Of a stretch of 64,000 nt of DNA, positions 35,680-44,304 are shown piece by piece; positions within the stretch are counted from its first letter, which is position 1; every line of letters begins with the position of its first letter. The notes below the pieces were generated by a model. The model was not told the origin of the DNA. It made no database searches and saw only the letters and a list, made by a program, of their open reading frames with translations. The DNA is from Streptomyces rugosispiralis (GTDB taxonomy: Bacteria > Actinomycetota > Actinomycetes > Streptomycetales > Streptomycetaceae): the NCBI RefSeq assembly GCF_024505145.1, contig NZ_JANIAA010000004.1:124001-188000 (forward strand), given 5' to 3'. A program made the position numbers and the translations under genes.

Positions 35680-36702
35680 ATGCGTAGAGTGCTGCATGCC
35701 GTTCTGCGATTAGTCGTCGCAGTGTGCATTGCATTCCTTTTACCGCTACAGGTCTCCGGCAAATCCCAGGCCGTCCCGGCGACGTTCACCAATGGAACGC
35801 AGTTCATCAACACCGCGGGAGACGCGGTACATGGGCATGGCGGCAGCATGATCAAGGTGGGCGGCTACTATTACTGGTTCGGCGAAAACACCTACCCCGA
35901 CGGCCCCTTCGCGTCGATCCCGGTCTACCGCTCCACCGACCTGCGTACCTGGGAGTTCCGCAATAGCGCGCTGAGCCGGACCTCGGCCCCCGAGCTGCAG
36001 AACGCCGGGGTCTGGCGGCCCAGGGTCGTCTACAACGCCCGCACGCGGCAATACGTTCTCTTCGTCCGCAAGGAGAACTACCCATCACCCATGACCGAGA
36101 ACAAGGTCGCGATCGCCACCTCGCCCACGGTGGACGGCGACTACACCTACCGGGGCAGCATCCGGCCCATGGGATACCGGTCCTTCGACCTGAGTGTCTT
36201 CCGCGACACCGACGGTCAGGCGTACCTGATGTCGACGACCAATGACCAGAAGGACCTGACCATCTTCCGCCTGACCCCCGACTACCTGAGTATCGCCGCC
36301 CGGGTGACCACTCTGCACAACGTCAGGCGGGAGGCGCAGTCGATCTTCAAGCGCAACGGGGTCTACTTCCTCGTGACCTCGGGTACCACCGGCTGGAATC
36401 CGAACCAGCAGAAGTACGCGACCGCGACCAGCATGGCGGGCCCCTGGAGCGAAATGGCCAACCTCGGCGACAGCACCGCCTACAACTCGCAGGTCACCCA
36501 CATTCTCCCGGTGCAGGGCAGCCGCACGACCTCGTATCTCTACCTCGGCGACCGATGGGCGCAGCCCCGGGGCGGCAAGCACAACGACTCCACGTACGTC
36601 TGGCTGCCGCTGCGGTTCCCGTCCAACACGTCCCTGACGATGGCCTGGCACCCGAAAGTCACCATCAACGCCGACACCGGCGTTGTGTGGGGCACCAGTT
36701 GA
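35680..36702 (+). CDS. Secreted glycoside hydrolase family 43-like enzyme (exo-beta-1,3-galactanase type)
   Basis: 340 aa. Signal peptide of about 30 residues (VLRLVVAVCIAFLLPLQVSG). The mature protein opens INTAGDAVHGHGGSMIKVGGYYYWFGENTY, the layout of the GH43 galactanase subgroup in which the usual Asp base is not conserved, and shows the five-bladed propeller rhythm (WEFRNSAL, VYNARTRQYVLFVRKE, YTYRGSI, DLSVFRDTDGQAYL). Codons 11 and 21 are TTA, so bldA control is likely. Upstream DNA (35520-35670) is AT-richer than neighbours, and a copy of the YceI 3' end follows at 36765, both signs of insertion. ATG 35680 follows AAAGGA. No CBM present. Confidence 0.8.
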   Translation: MRRVLHAVLRLVVAVCIAFLLPLQVSGKSQAVPATFTNGTQFINTAGDAVHGHGGSMIKVGGYYYWFGENTYPDGPFASIPVYRSTDLRTWEFRNSALSRTSAPELQNAGVWRPRVVYNARTRQYVLFVRKENYPSPMTENKVAIATSPTVDGDYTYRGSIRPMGYRSFDLSVFRDTDGQAYLMSTTNDQKDLTIFRLTPDYLSIAARVTTLHNVRREAQSIFKRNGVYFLVTSGTTGWNPNQQKYATATSMAGPWSEMANLGDSTAYNSQVTHILPVQGSRTTSYLYLGDRWAQPRGGKHNDSTYVWLPLRFPSNTSLTMAWHPKVTINADTGVVWGTS

Positions 36703-36764
36703 TACCGCCCTTCTGAGGAGTGGCTGGGGAGCATGCGACGCTGACTCAGTGGGTGTGATCATTG

Positions 36765-36806
36765 CACCCTGAACTGGCGCAGCATGCTCGCCCGCGGCAT
36801 CGTCGT
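36765..36806 (+). repeat. Partial duplicate of the YceI gene 3' end
   Basis: These 42 bases match 35275-35316 inside the YceI gene with about four mismatches and no gap, including the codons for TLNWRNMLARGI. No longer YceI frame is present, so it is a remnant. It lies just past the GH43 gene, suggesting a segment inserted or rearranged between the original YceI tail and this copy. Confidence 0.85.
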
Positions 36807-36812
36807 GTCAGA

Positions 36813-37337
36813 TCAGCGGTAGAAGACGGCCACTCCGCCGTGATGCGAGCACGCGCCCTGGTGGTGGGCGGCGTAGGAGTAGGTGCCGTCGTTGCAGAGT
36901 GCCGTGGCCCCGCTGCTCGATCCGCCGGTGCTGCTGGACGACGAGCCTCCGGAAGACCCGCCGGACGACGATCCGCCGCCTCCGGAAGAGGACGAGCCAC
37001 CGGATGACGTGCCCCCACCGCTGGTGGAGGAGGACGAGTCGTCCGCACCGCTCCGCTTCGGCTTCCGCGTGGGCTTCGGCTTGGCGGTGACGGTCTTGGT
37101 GACCGTCACGGTGGGTGCCGGTTCGGGCGTGTCCTTCACCCGGGCGGGCTTGGCCGTGACGGTGACCGTCACCTTGGGCGTGGGCTTGTCGCCGTCGGAC
37201 GACTTCGTGTCGTCACCCTGGGCCGACCCTATGCCGACTCCGGCGAAGAGCAGGATGGCCGCGACCGGGACGGCGACGCGCTTGCGTGCCCATCCGGGGC
37301 GTCTCGGTGCCGGTGATGGCTGGTTATTCCAGGACAT
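36813..37337 (-). CDS. DUF3761 exported/membrane-anchored protein
   Basis: 174 aa. Basic stretch then VAVPVAAILLFAGVGIGSAQ, a membrane anchor or signal peptide. A Lys/Pro/Thr-rich region with repeated VTVTV and TVTAKP motifs and a ~50-residue Ser/Gly low-complexity tract follow. The C-terminal ~25 residues CNDGTYSYAAHHQGACSHHG are the DUF3761 signature, with two Cys and clustered His that may bind metal. ATG 37337 follows AAGGGGGG. Divergent from glutathione peroxidase. Function unknown. Confidence 0.83.
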   Translation of the reverse strand: MSWNNQPSPAPRRPGWARKRVAVPVAAILLFAGVGIGSAQGDDTKSSDGDKPTPKVTVTVTAKPARVKDTPEPAPTVTVTKTVTAKPKPTRKPKRSGADDSSSSTSGGGTSSGGSSSSGGGGSSSGGSSGGSSSSSTGGSSSGATALCNDGTYSYAAHHQGACSHHGGVAVFYR

Positions 37338-37497
37338 GGTCCCCCCTTGAGTGATACGCGAGGAACCGACCTTAACCGCGCTGATTGAAAAGTGAAGAGT
37401 TTGTGTGTGCTCGGTGTTCATATCGTGATCCGGCGTCATGGGCCCGGAAGCACATAGATTTGGGCTCACCCACCGAACGACGAAGGCGGTAGATCCC

Positions 37498-37986
37498 ATG
37501 AGCCTGTACGACATCCCCCTGCGCACCCTCGCCGGCGAGCCGACCTCGCTCGGTGAGCACCGGGGTGCGGCGCTGCTGGTGGTCAATGTGGCGTCCAAGT
37601 GCGGTCTGACCCCGCAGTACGAGGGGCTTGAGCGGCTGCAGCAGCGCTATGCCGGGCGCGGGTTCACCGTGCTGGGGGTTCCGTGCAACCAGTTCGCGGG
37701 GCAGGAGCCGGGGACGGGCGAGGAGATCCAGACGTTCTGCTCGACGACCTACGGGGTGTCCTTCCCGCTGCTGGAGAAGATCGATGTCAACGGCGAGCAG
37801 CGGCATCCGCTCTACGCCGAGCTGACGGCGACGCCGGACGCTCAGGGCGAGGCGGGGGATGTGCAGTGGAACTTCGAGAAGTTCCTGATCTCGCCGGACG
37901 GTGAGGTCGTGGGCCGGTTCCGGCCGCGGACCGAGCCGGAGGCGGACGACGTCGTCGCCGCGATCGAGGCGCAACTGCCCCGGTGA
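37498..37986 (+). CDS. Glutathione peroxidase family protein (thiol peroxidase)
   Basis: 162 aa. Catalytic tetrad residues are visible: Cys35 (SKCGLTPQY), Gln69 (NQFAGQEPG), Trp124 and Asn125 (VQWNFEKFL). The active residue is cysteine, not selenocysteine. Bacterial members usually reduce hydroperoxides with thioredoxin. ATG 37498; convergent with the GH9 gene across a perfect hairpin. Confidence 0.93.
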   Translation: MSLYDIPLRTLAGEPTSLGEHRGAALLVVNVASKCGLTPQYEGLERLQQRYAGRGFTVLGVPCNQFAGQEPGTGEEIQTFCSTTYGVSFPLLEKIDVNGEQRHPLYAELTATPDAQGEAGDVQWNFEKFLISPDGEVVGRFRPRTEPEADDVVAAIEAQLPR

Positions 37987-37995
37987 GGTGAAGGG

Positions 37996-38023
37996 GGGCG
38001 AGGGGCCGGGAGGCCCCTCGCCC
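37996..38023. terminator. Bidirectional terminator between glutathione peroxidase and GH9
   Basis: GGGCGAGGGGCC (37996-38007), loop GGGA, GGCCCCTCGCCC (38012-38023): a perfect 12-bp stem between convergent stops. Confidence 0.9.
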
Positions 38024-38029
38024 GCCCGG

Positions 38030-39892
38030 TCAGCCGCGTTCCGCGGCAAACGCGGCCAGCCACGCCAGCGGCGCGTTCCAGTTGATCGCCACCTCATTCG
38101 TGGAGTACGAGCCGATGTCGTCGATGTAGCACGCCGCGGGCGCGCAGCCCGGGAGCTTCTCCTGCGCCACCGGATCCTGCAGCCCGGAGTTCGCGCCGCC
38201 CGCGATCGACCCGGCGGGCGGGTTCGGCAGCGAGGCGTCGTACTGGTGCGCCCAGAAGCGGTGGTGCTGGTTCTGCGAGGCGTGCTCGCCGTAGCCGGTG
38301 ACATACGACTGGCCGAGCGCGTTGCGGCCGAGCAGATAGTCCAGCGTCTCCAGCGCCCCGGCGCGGTACCGCCGCTGCTTGGTGAGCTCGTAGGCGACTG
38401 CCAGGACCGTCCCGTTGTTGGCCACCTGACCGTTGGAGCCCCAGACGTAGCCGTCCGCCGGCAGCGGCACCGCGTAGCCCTGGCCGGCCATCGTGCTCAA
38501 GCGGGCATCGGCCGCGGAGACCACGGAGGCGCGGACGCGGGCGAGGTCGGCGGCGGGCAGGCCGTTGGGGACGGTGGCCAGGACGATCCGCCCGAGGGGC
38601 CCGGTGCCCTGCCAGCTGAAGCCGTTCGGGGTGAACACATCGCTCGCGGTGTGGTACGGCGAGGAGGTGACCGCGTCCCGGTACCGCGCCTCCCCGGTGG
38701 TCGCGTACAGCTCAGCCGCCGCCCAGTAGAACTCGTCGCCCACCTCGCTGTCGTCGTACGCCCCGCCGCCGGTGGAGTCGGAGGCCGGTGCCGGCACATC
38801 GGGGTTCGCCCGCGCGGCGGCCCAGGCGCGGCGCGCCGAGTCCAGGCAACGGGCGGCGAAGGCGGCGTCGTACGGCGCGTAGACGCGGGCGCACTGCGCC
38901 GCCGCGGCGGCCAGATTGAGGGTGGCGGCGGTGGACGGCGCATGCAGCTCGCGCGGTTCGGCGTCCTGCTCGGGCCGGGTGGGCAGCCCGGTCCAGGCGG
39001 CGTCATGGACCTTGTGGAAGGCCATGCCCGCCCGTGGCTTGCCCGCCGGGATCTGCATGCGCATCAGGAACTCCAGCTCCCAGCGCCCCTCGTCGAGCAC
39101 ATCGGGGATCCCGTTGCCGCGCTCCGGGACGCGCAGCGTGGAATCCCCGAGCGCCGCCGCGTGCCCCGCACGCTTGGCGCGCTCGAAGGAGTTGACCAGC
39201 TGCCAGACCGCGAGACCGCCGTTGACCACGTATTTGCCCTGGTCACCGGCGTCGTACCAGCCGCCGCGCACATCCCGGGCGTAGTCGCACACCCCGCTCA
39301 CGCAGGGCACGGCGGTGTCGCCCCGGTTGGGCGCGACGCCCAGATGGCCCGCCGGTCGCGCGTAGGCCGCGCCGGCCAGCGACGCCTCGATGGGGATACC
39401 GCTGCGCTGCTGGTAGAAGAAGGACATCGCGTCCGCGCGCAAGCCCTCGTAGAGGTTCGCGCGGATGTCGAAGGGGTGGCTGGTCCGCCCGTCCACGGTG
39501 AGCGTGTAGCCGGTGCCCGTCCCCTGGTACGAGGAGAAGTCCACCAGATGGGCCGACTGCCCGGAGGCGGCGTCCGCGCCCCGTACGGTGGTGGTGCCCG
39601 AGGCGGCCGTCCGCCCCGCCGCGTCGCGCAGCCGCCAGGGCAGGGCGGCGGTGCTCGCGCTGACGACGGTGGCGCGCTTGGGGCCGTCCGGCAGATAGCC
39701 CAGCTGGTTGACCTGGACGGCGGAGGGCGCGGCGGAGGCCGAGGGCGCGGCGGAGGGCGTAGCGGCCGCAGGAGCCGTGGGGGAGTCCGCTCCGGCGGGC
39801 GCGGACTGGGCCGCGATCAGCAGCAGCGCACCGGTGAACAGCGCGGTGGCGGCCCGCGCGCCGCGCGGACGGGGTAACAGGGGCAGGGGCAT
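38030..39892 (-). CDS. Secreted glycoside hydrolase family 9 (endoglucanase-type cellulase)
   Basis: 620 aa. Signal peptide to about residue 35, an Ala/Pro/Ser linker, then an Ig-like CelD_N domain ([19 protein letters not shown]). The GH9 (alpha/alpha)6 domain shows the base-side motif [17 protein letters not shown], the active-site His motif HHRFWAH and the C-terminal acid segment [16 protein letters not shown]. It hydrolyses beta-1,4-glucan. ATG 39892 follows AGGAGGG. A perfect CebR box sits 29 bases upstream, placing it under cellobiose control. No carbohydrate-binding module is visible. Confidence 0.92.
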   Translation of the reverse strand: MPLPLLPRPRGARAATALFTGALLLIAAQSAPAGADSPTAPAAATPSAAPSASAAPSAVQVNQLGYLPDGPKRATVVSASTAALPWRLRDAAGRTAASGTTTVRGADAASGQSAHLVDFSSYQGTGTGYTLTVDGRTSHPFDIRANLYEGLRADAMSFFYQQRSGIPIEASLAGAAYARPAGHLGVAPNRGDTAVPCVSGVCDYARDVRGGWYDAGDQGKYVVNGGLAVWQLVNSFERAKRAGHAAALGDSTLRVPERGNGIPDVLDEGRWELEFLMRMQIPAGKPRAGMAFHKVHDAAWTGLPTRPEQDAEPRELHAPSTAATLNLAAAAAQCARVYAPYDAAFAARCLDSARRAWAAARANPDVPAPASDSTGGGAYDDSEVGDEFYWAAAELYATTGEARYRDAVTSSPYHTASDVFTPNGFSWQGTGPLGRIVLATVPNGLPAADLARVRASVVSAADARLSTMAGQGYAVPLPADGYVWGSNGQVANNGTVLAVAYELTKQRRYRAGALETLDYLLGRNALGQSYVTGYGEHASQNQHHRFWAHQYDASLPNPPAGSIAGGANSGLQDPVAQEKLPGCAPAACYIDDIGSYSTNEVAINWNAPLAWLAAFAAERG

Positions 39893-39920
39893 GACGGTCC
39901 CTCCTGGGGAGTGGGAGGCA

Positions 39921-39934
39921 TGGGAGCGCTCCCA
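39921..39934. promoter_or_regulatory. CebR operator (TGGGAGCGCTCCCA) upstream of GH9
   Basis: A perfect 14-bp palindrome identical to the consensus box of CebR, the LacI-type repressor of cellobiose/cellulose genes in Streptomyces. It lies just before the GH9 ribosome site, so bound repressor would block transcription until cello-oligosaccharides release it. Confidence 0.93.
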
Positions 39935-40078
39935 ACTTGTGTAATGATGTGATCGCAGTGCGTCAAGGGACTGGACGGGTGCACGGTCCACCCCGCCCCC
40001 TCTGTCACATCGCGCCCGGCCCATCCGTCAGCACGGTGTGGCCTGCGACGGTGCGGTCCGGACAAGGGGATGTGACCG

Positions 40079-40969
40079 ATGAACGAGAACCACCTTCTGG
40101 CGGAGGGCTTCGAGGCCCACCGCGGCCATCTGCGCGCGGTGGCCTACCGCATGCTCGGCTCGCTGAGCGAGGCGGATGACGCCGTCCAGGAGGCCTGGCT
40201 GAGGCTCAGCCGCTCCGACACCGGCGCGGTGGAGAACCTGGGCGGCTGGCTGACCACCGTCGTCGGCCGGGTCTGCCTGGACATGCTGCGCTCGCGCACC
40301 GCCCGGCGCGAGGAGCCCCTGGGGGTGCACCTGCCCGACCCGGTCATCAGCAGTGCCGGCGGACCCGGCCCCGAGGACCAGGCGCTGCTCGCCGACTCCG
40401 TCGGCCTCGCCCTGCTGGTCGTCCTGGAGACGCTGGCCCCCGCCGAACGGCTGGCCTTCGTACTGCACGATCTGTTCGCCGTGCCGTTCGACGAGATCGC
40501 CCCCATCGTCGACCGCACCCCGGCCGCCGCCCGTCAGCTCGCCAGTCGCGCCCGCCGCCGGGTGCGGGGAGCGGCCCCGGTCCCGGACGCGGACCTCGCC
40601 CGGCAGCGCGAGGTCGTGGGCGCCTTCCTCGCCGCCGCGCGTGACGGCGACTTCGAGGGGCTGATCGCCGTGCTCGACCCGGATGTCGTGCTGCGCGCCG
40701 ACTACGGCCCGGCGCCCGCCCTCGCCCCGCGCGAGGTGCATGGCGCGGCGGCCGTGGCGGACCAGGCGCTCACCTTCTCCCGCCTCAGCGGCCCGGACCT
40801 CCACGCCCGGCCCGCGCTCGTCAACGGGGCCGTGGGCGTGGTCAGTTCGCGGGAGGGGCGGCCGTACTCGGTGCTGGCCTTCACGGTCGTGGACGGCAGG
40901 ATCGTGGCGATCGACATCCTGGCCGACCCCGAGCGGCTGAGCGGGCTCGACCTGACGGACCTGGACTGA
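40079..40969 (+). CDS. ECF sigma factor with C-terminal SnoaL-like domain (ECF41/SigJ type)
   Basis: 296 aa. Sigma region 2 (LRAVAYRMLGSLSEADDAVQEAWLRL) and region 4 (ETLAPAERLAFVLHDLFAVPFDEIAPIVDRTPAAARQLASRARRRV) are clear. The remaining ~110 residues form a SnoaL-like domain (DGDFEGLIAVLDPDVVLRADYG) with a GRPYSVLAFTV strand, the built-in regulator of ECF41 factors. The preceding divergent region has no partner anti-sigma gene, normal for this type. ATG 40079. Its stop lies inside a short tandem repeat. Confidence 0.9.
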   Translation: MNENHLLAEGFEAHRGHLRAVAYRMLGSLSEADDAVQEAWLRLSRSDTGAVENLGGWLTTVVGRVCLDMLRSRTARREEPLGVHLPDPVISSAGGPGPEDQALLADSVGLALLVVLETLAPAERLAFVLHDLFAVPFDEIAPIVDRTPAAARQLASRARRRVRGAAPVPDADLARQREVVGAFLAAARDGDFEGLIAVLDPDVVLRADYGPAPALAPREVHGAAAVADQALTFSRLSGPDLHARPALVNGAVGVVSSREGRPYSVLAFTVVDGRIVAIDILADPERLSGLDLTDLD

Positions 40970-40990
40970 GGGACCTGGACTGAGGGACCT
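40957..40990. repeat. 14-bp tandem repeat at the sigma-factor 3' end
   Basis: GGACCTGGACTGAG occurs at 40957-40970 and 40971-40984, followed by a partial copy. Degenerate GGGCTGGCC/CTGGGCTGA copies continue to about 41060. The first unit contains the sigma factor stop codon. No gene is seen in 40970-41195; this repeat and the glycosyltransferase leader fill it. Confidence 0.8.
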
Positions 40991-41195
40991 GGGCTGGCCC
41001 CTGAGCTGAGAGACCCGGGCTGGCCTGGGCTGACGGGCCCGGGCCGGCCTGGGCCGACGAAACAGCAAAGGCAGGGAGGTGCATCCCCCTGCCACTCTCA
41101 ACCTATAGCGCACCGGGGGGCTTGCGGCAAGACCCCGGGTGCGCCTCAGAATGGGCGGCCGATGTCAGAACCTGGGGAAACGGGGGATATGCGAT

Positions 41196-42428
41196 ATGCG
41201 TGTGGTGTTGTCGTCGTGGGGGTCGCGCGGGGACGTCGAGCCGCTGGCGGGACTCGCGGTGCGGCTGCGGGAACTCGGCGCGGAGGCGCGGGTGTGCGCG
41301 CCGCCGGACGAGGAGTTCGCGGCGCTGCTGGCCGGTGTCGGCGTGGAGCTGGTACCGCTCGGCCCGACGGTGCGCTCGGTGGTGGCCGGCGCCCGGCCGC
41401 CGTCGGCGACGGCCGCGTTCCGGCTCGCGCCCGAACTGGTCGCGGCGCGGTTCGACACGCTCACCACGGCGGCCGAGGGATGCGACGTACTCCTCGCGAC
41501 CGGCCTGATGCCGGCCGGCGCACGCTCGGTGGCCGAGAAGCTGGGCATCCGCTATGTGTTCGCGTGCTTCCATCCGTTCGGACTGCCCTCGCGGCACTTC
41601 CGTCCGGGAAGGCGGCCCGGCACGCCGTCCCCGGCGGAGGAGACCGACCTCAAGGTGTTGTGGGAGCAGGACGCCCAGCGCGTGAACGAGCTGTACGGCG
41701 AGGCGGAGAACCGGCACCGGGCGGCGATCGGCCTGCCGCCGGTGGACAACGTCCGCGACTACGTCTTCACCGACCGGGCGTTGCTGGCCGCGGACCCGGT
41801 CCTGGGCCCGTGGCAGGACATGACGGAACTCGATCTCGTCCAGACCGGGGCGTGGATCCTGCCGGACGAACGTCCGCTCCCGGCTGAGCTGGAGGCGTTC
41901 CTGGAGGCCGGTGAACCGCCGGTGTACGTGGGCTTCGGCAGCATGGCCATGCACACCTCGGCCGACCTCGCCCGGGTGGCCGTCGAGGCGGTCCGCGCGC
42001 AGGGCCACCGTGTCCTCCTCGCCCGTGGCTGGGCCGGGCTGGCCCCGATCGACGACCGGGACGACTGCCTCGCCGTCGGCGAGGTCAACCATCAGGCGCT
42101 GTTCGGCCGGGTGGCCGCCGTCGTCCACCACGGTGGCGCGGGCACCACGACGACCGCCGCCCGAGCCGGTGCGCCCCAGGTGGTGGTCCCCCAGATCGCG
42201 GACCAGCCGCACTGGGCCGCCCGGGTGGCCGAGCTGGGCATCGGCGTGGCACACGACGGTCCGGCCCCGACCCTCGACTCCCTGTCGGCCGCGCTGAAGA
42301 CGGCCCTGACCCCCGAGACCCGGGCACGGGCGAGGGCCGTGGCGGGCACGATGCGCTCCGACGGGACGACGGTGGCCGCGAAATTCCTCCTCGACGCCGG
42401 GGCATCGGGCGGTCAGGCGCGCAGGTAG
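41196..42428 (+). CDS. GT1-family glycosyltransferase (nucleotide-sugar dependent)
   Basis: 410 aa. N-terminal acceptor domain begins MRVVLSSWGSRGDVEPLAGLAVRLRELG, typical of GT28/GT1 glycosyltransferases acting on lipids or natural products; the C-terminal nucleotide-sugar site is VHHGGAGTTTTAARAGAPQVVVPQIADQPHWA. ATG 41196 follows GGGGGAT. The acceptor is unknown. The last ~33 codons recur at 44305-44403 as part of a 174-bp direct repeat. Confidence 0.9.
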   Translation: MRVVLSSWGSRGDVEPLAGLAVRLRELGAEARVCAPPDEEFAALLAGVGVELVPLGPTVRSVVAGARPPSATAAFRLAPELVAARFDTLTTAAEGCDVLLATGLMPAGARSVAEKLGIRYVFACFHPFGLPSRHFRPGRRPGTPSPAEETDLKVLWEQDAQRVNELYGEAENRHRAAIGLPPVDNVRDYVFTDRALLAADPVLGPWQDMTELDLVQTGAWILPDERPLPAELEAFLEAGEPPVYVGFGSMAMHTSADLARVAVEAVRAQGHRVLLARGWAGLAPIDDRDDCLAVGEVNHQALFGRVAAVVHHGGAGTTTTAARAGAPQVVVPQIADQPHWAARVAELGIGVAHDGPAPTLDSLSAALKTALTPETRARARAVAGTMRSDGTTVAAKFLLDAGASGGQARR

Positions 42429-42503
42429 GTGAGCACCGCGAGGACGTGCCGGTGACCGTGGCCGTCCAGACGGAGGTCGAGCTTCCGCGGCCGCCCTGGC
42501 CTC
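42330..42503. repeat. Direct repeat, left copy (glycosyltransferase tail + downstream)
   Basis: 174 bases that align gaplessly with 44305-44478 at about 90% identity (offset 1975). It covers the glycosyltransferase 3' end and the first 75 bases beyond. It marks the left edge of an inserted or duplicated segment. Confidence 0.92.
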
Positions 42504-42653
42504 GGCCGTGGTGATCGCCGCGCGGTCGCTCGCCTGCTCCTGAGCCGGAGGGCATGTGTTCTGGTAGCACCCGGCGCCCAGGGCGAGCGGGTGGACGCAG
42601 AGCGGGTATTCGTCGGTGAGGCCCGCCGGGGAAAGTGACTGAATCAGCGCGCC
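42413..42653 (-). pseudogene. Remnant of a small minus-strand gene converging on the glycosyltransferase
   Basis: One frame gives KLDLRLDGHGHRHVLAVLTYLRA ending at TGA (42413-42415), and another frame just upstream gives LCVHPLALGAGCYQNTCPPAQ... ITTAEARAAAEA; both look protein-like and would join through a 1-base shift near 42487. The right-hand repeat preserves the tail as RKLDLRLNGHGHRRVLAVLTYLRA with mostly conservative changes, which suggests it was once coding. No intact start is seen. No family recognised. Confidence 0.45.
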
Positions 42654-42662
42654 CGGTTGCAA

Positions 42663-42700
42663 CTGAGCCCCACCCCAAGTGTGACCGGGGTGGGGCTCAG
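42663..42700 (-). terminator. Perfect terminator hairpin after the 64-aa gene
   Basis: CTGAGCCCCACCCC (42663-42676) pairs exactly with GGGGTGGGGCTCAG (42687-42700), 14-bp stem, 10-base loop, 22 bases past the 64-aa gene stop on the minus strand. Confidence 0.88.
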
Positions 42701-42722
42701 GCGCTGGTCAGACGGAGTCCGG

Positions 42723-42917
42723 TTATCCCAGGAGGAGTTCGTCACCGGCGGGGAAGCGGGCCGTACCGCCCTCCTCCCAGGTGACCACGACAGCTAACCC
42801 GCCCATTGGCCCCTGGGTGGTCGACGCCTCCTTGACCGTGCGCCATTCGCCGTCGTAGCCGATCACGTCACCCGGACTGATCAGGGCAGCGCGCTTGGTG
42901 GGCAGATGGCTGAGCAC
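42723..42917 (-). CDS. Small hypothetical protein divergent from the XRE regulator
   Basis: 64 aa starting at GTG 42917: VIGYDGEWRTVKEAS...GLAVVVTWEEGGTARFPAGDELLLG, a short beta-rich sequence without a recognised family. The start lies within a 19-bp palindrome, and a strong terminator follows. Its position opposite an XRE gene suggests it is controlled by that regulator. Confidence 0.6.
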   Translation of the reverse strand: MLSHLPTKRAALISPGDVIGYDGEWRTVKEASTTQGPMGGLAVVVTWEEGGTARFPAGDELLLG

Positions 42918-42929
42918 CGTCGGTGCTCA
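42911..42929. promoter_or_regulatory. 19-bp palindrome, probable XRE operator
   Basis: TGAGCACCG-T-CGGTGCTCA is perfectly symmetrical with 9-bp arms. It overlaps the start of the 64-aa gene and lies 125 bases before the XRE gene, consistent with a repressor site. Confidence 0.7.
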
Positions 42930-43054
42930 CATAAGAGAACTGCCGCCGTGCAAAGCGGACTTGCCCACCTCTTGCACAGGGCGCAGGCGCATGAGTGCTG
43001 AGAGTGAGACGATGGATGAGAGGTGACGCCAGTCGAGTGGGGGAGACGCACACT

Positions 43055-44225
43055 ATGAGCGCGACCAAGATTCCCGGACCTGGTGCGAATGTGGCTGTCT
43101 GCCGCAAGGCGCGCGGCTTCAGCCAGGTTGCCCTTGCCCGGCGTGCAGGTGTGTCGGTCTCGCTGCTCAGCAAGATCGAGGTAGGCGACCGCGCGCTGAC
43201 CCCGGGCATTGCCGCCGCTCTCGCTCAGGCCATGGGTTTGACGCTGGATGAGCTGTTGGGCACGGCCCCCGTCGAGCGCGCCGATGAGAAGAGCCTTGCC
43301 GCCCTCAACTACGCCGTTCGGCGGTTCGACATCCCCGACACGCCACCGTCACACCCTGAAGGACCTTCCGTGCGAGCTGGCCGAGCTGAACGAGCACCGA
43401 CACCGCACGGAGCTTTCGGCGGTTCTCCAGAAGCTCCCTGGCGTGCTGGCCGACGCCACCAACTGCGCCCACGCCACCCAGTCGCCCGACGCCTGGACCC
43501 GTGTCGCCGACGCGTACTCGGTGGTCTATTGGCTGGCAGCCCGGCACCGCTGGATGCACCTCGCCGAATTGGCCGTCATGAAACAGCGGCTGGCCGCCGA
43601 ACGTGCGCACCCGATTGCCGCCACGGTGGCCGCCCGGGATGAGGCCGGAGCCTTCCTCAACTCCGGTGACTTCGCGGGCGGGTTGGCAATCGTGGACCGG
43701 GCAGTGGTCGAGGCCGAGACGACGCTCCGGGGACGTGACCGCGCGTACGGTCTGGGCATCCTGCACCTGCGTGGGCTAACGCTGGCCGGTCGTCTCAAGG
43801 AGAAAGCCACCGCCGAACGGCATATCGAGGCAGCATGGCAGGTGGCCGAGGAGTTCCCCGAGGACATCGTGGACCACGGCATCCACTTCGGGCCCGAGAA
43901 CACGGCCGTACATGTCATCTCGACGGCTTCCGACATGGAGGACTACCGCGAGTCCCTCAACACGGCGGACGACTTGGTCCGGGGTGGGTTGACGCTTCCG
44001 GCCACGCGCGTTGGTCCGCTGCACATGAACATCAGCCGGTCAAAGCTCGCGCTGGGCGACAGGGGTGGCGCCCTTGAATCGCTCGAAGCGGCTTGGGACG
44101 TCGCACCGGAGATGGCCCGCGTCCACCCGACCAGCCAAGAGCTGATGCGTGTGCTCACGTCACTGCACCGACGCAGCAACCCGAGGCTTACGCGGCTGGC
44201 CAAGCGCGCCGGCGTGCCCTTCTGA
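43055..44225 (+). pseudogene. XRE-family regulator with helical C-terminus, split by a frameshift
   Basis: From ATG 43055 (GGGGGAGA upstream), the first frame encodes an XRE HTH (VCRKARGFSQVALARRAGVSVSLLSKIEVGDRAL) and the start of a linker to RRFDIPD. The protein then continues in the +1 frame from about 43340: LKDLPCELAELNEH...GVLADATNCAHA... to a TPR-like helical region ending LAKRAGVPF at 44225. The two halves together equal one ~390-aa regulator of the kind paired with small partner genes in Streptomyces. The shift is a real mutation, a sequencing error, or (less likely) recoding; no slippery heptamer was seen. Confidence 0.72.
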
Positions 44226-44304
44226 GGTCAGCCGTTATCGGACTATGGCCAACCTGACGAAGGCGGCCGAGGACAACGAGAAGAAGATCGGCATCGATCA
44301 CAAG

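Noticed and set aside
41103..42662. 519-aa minus-strand ORF opposite the glycosyltransferase
   Set aside because: Most of it is antisense shadow; only the part right of 42413 shows a possible small gene remnant, reported separately.
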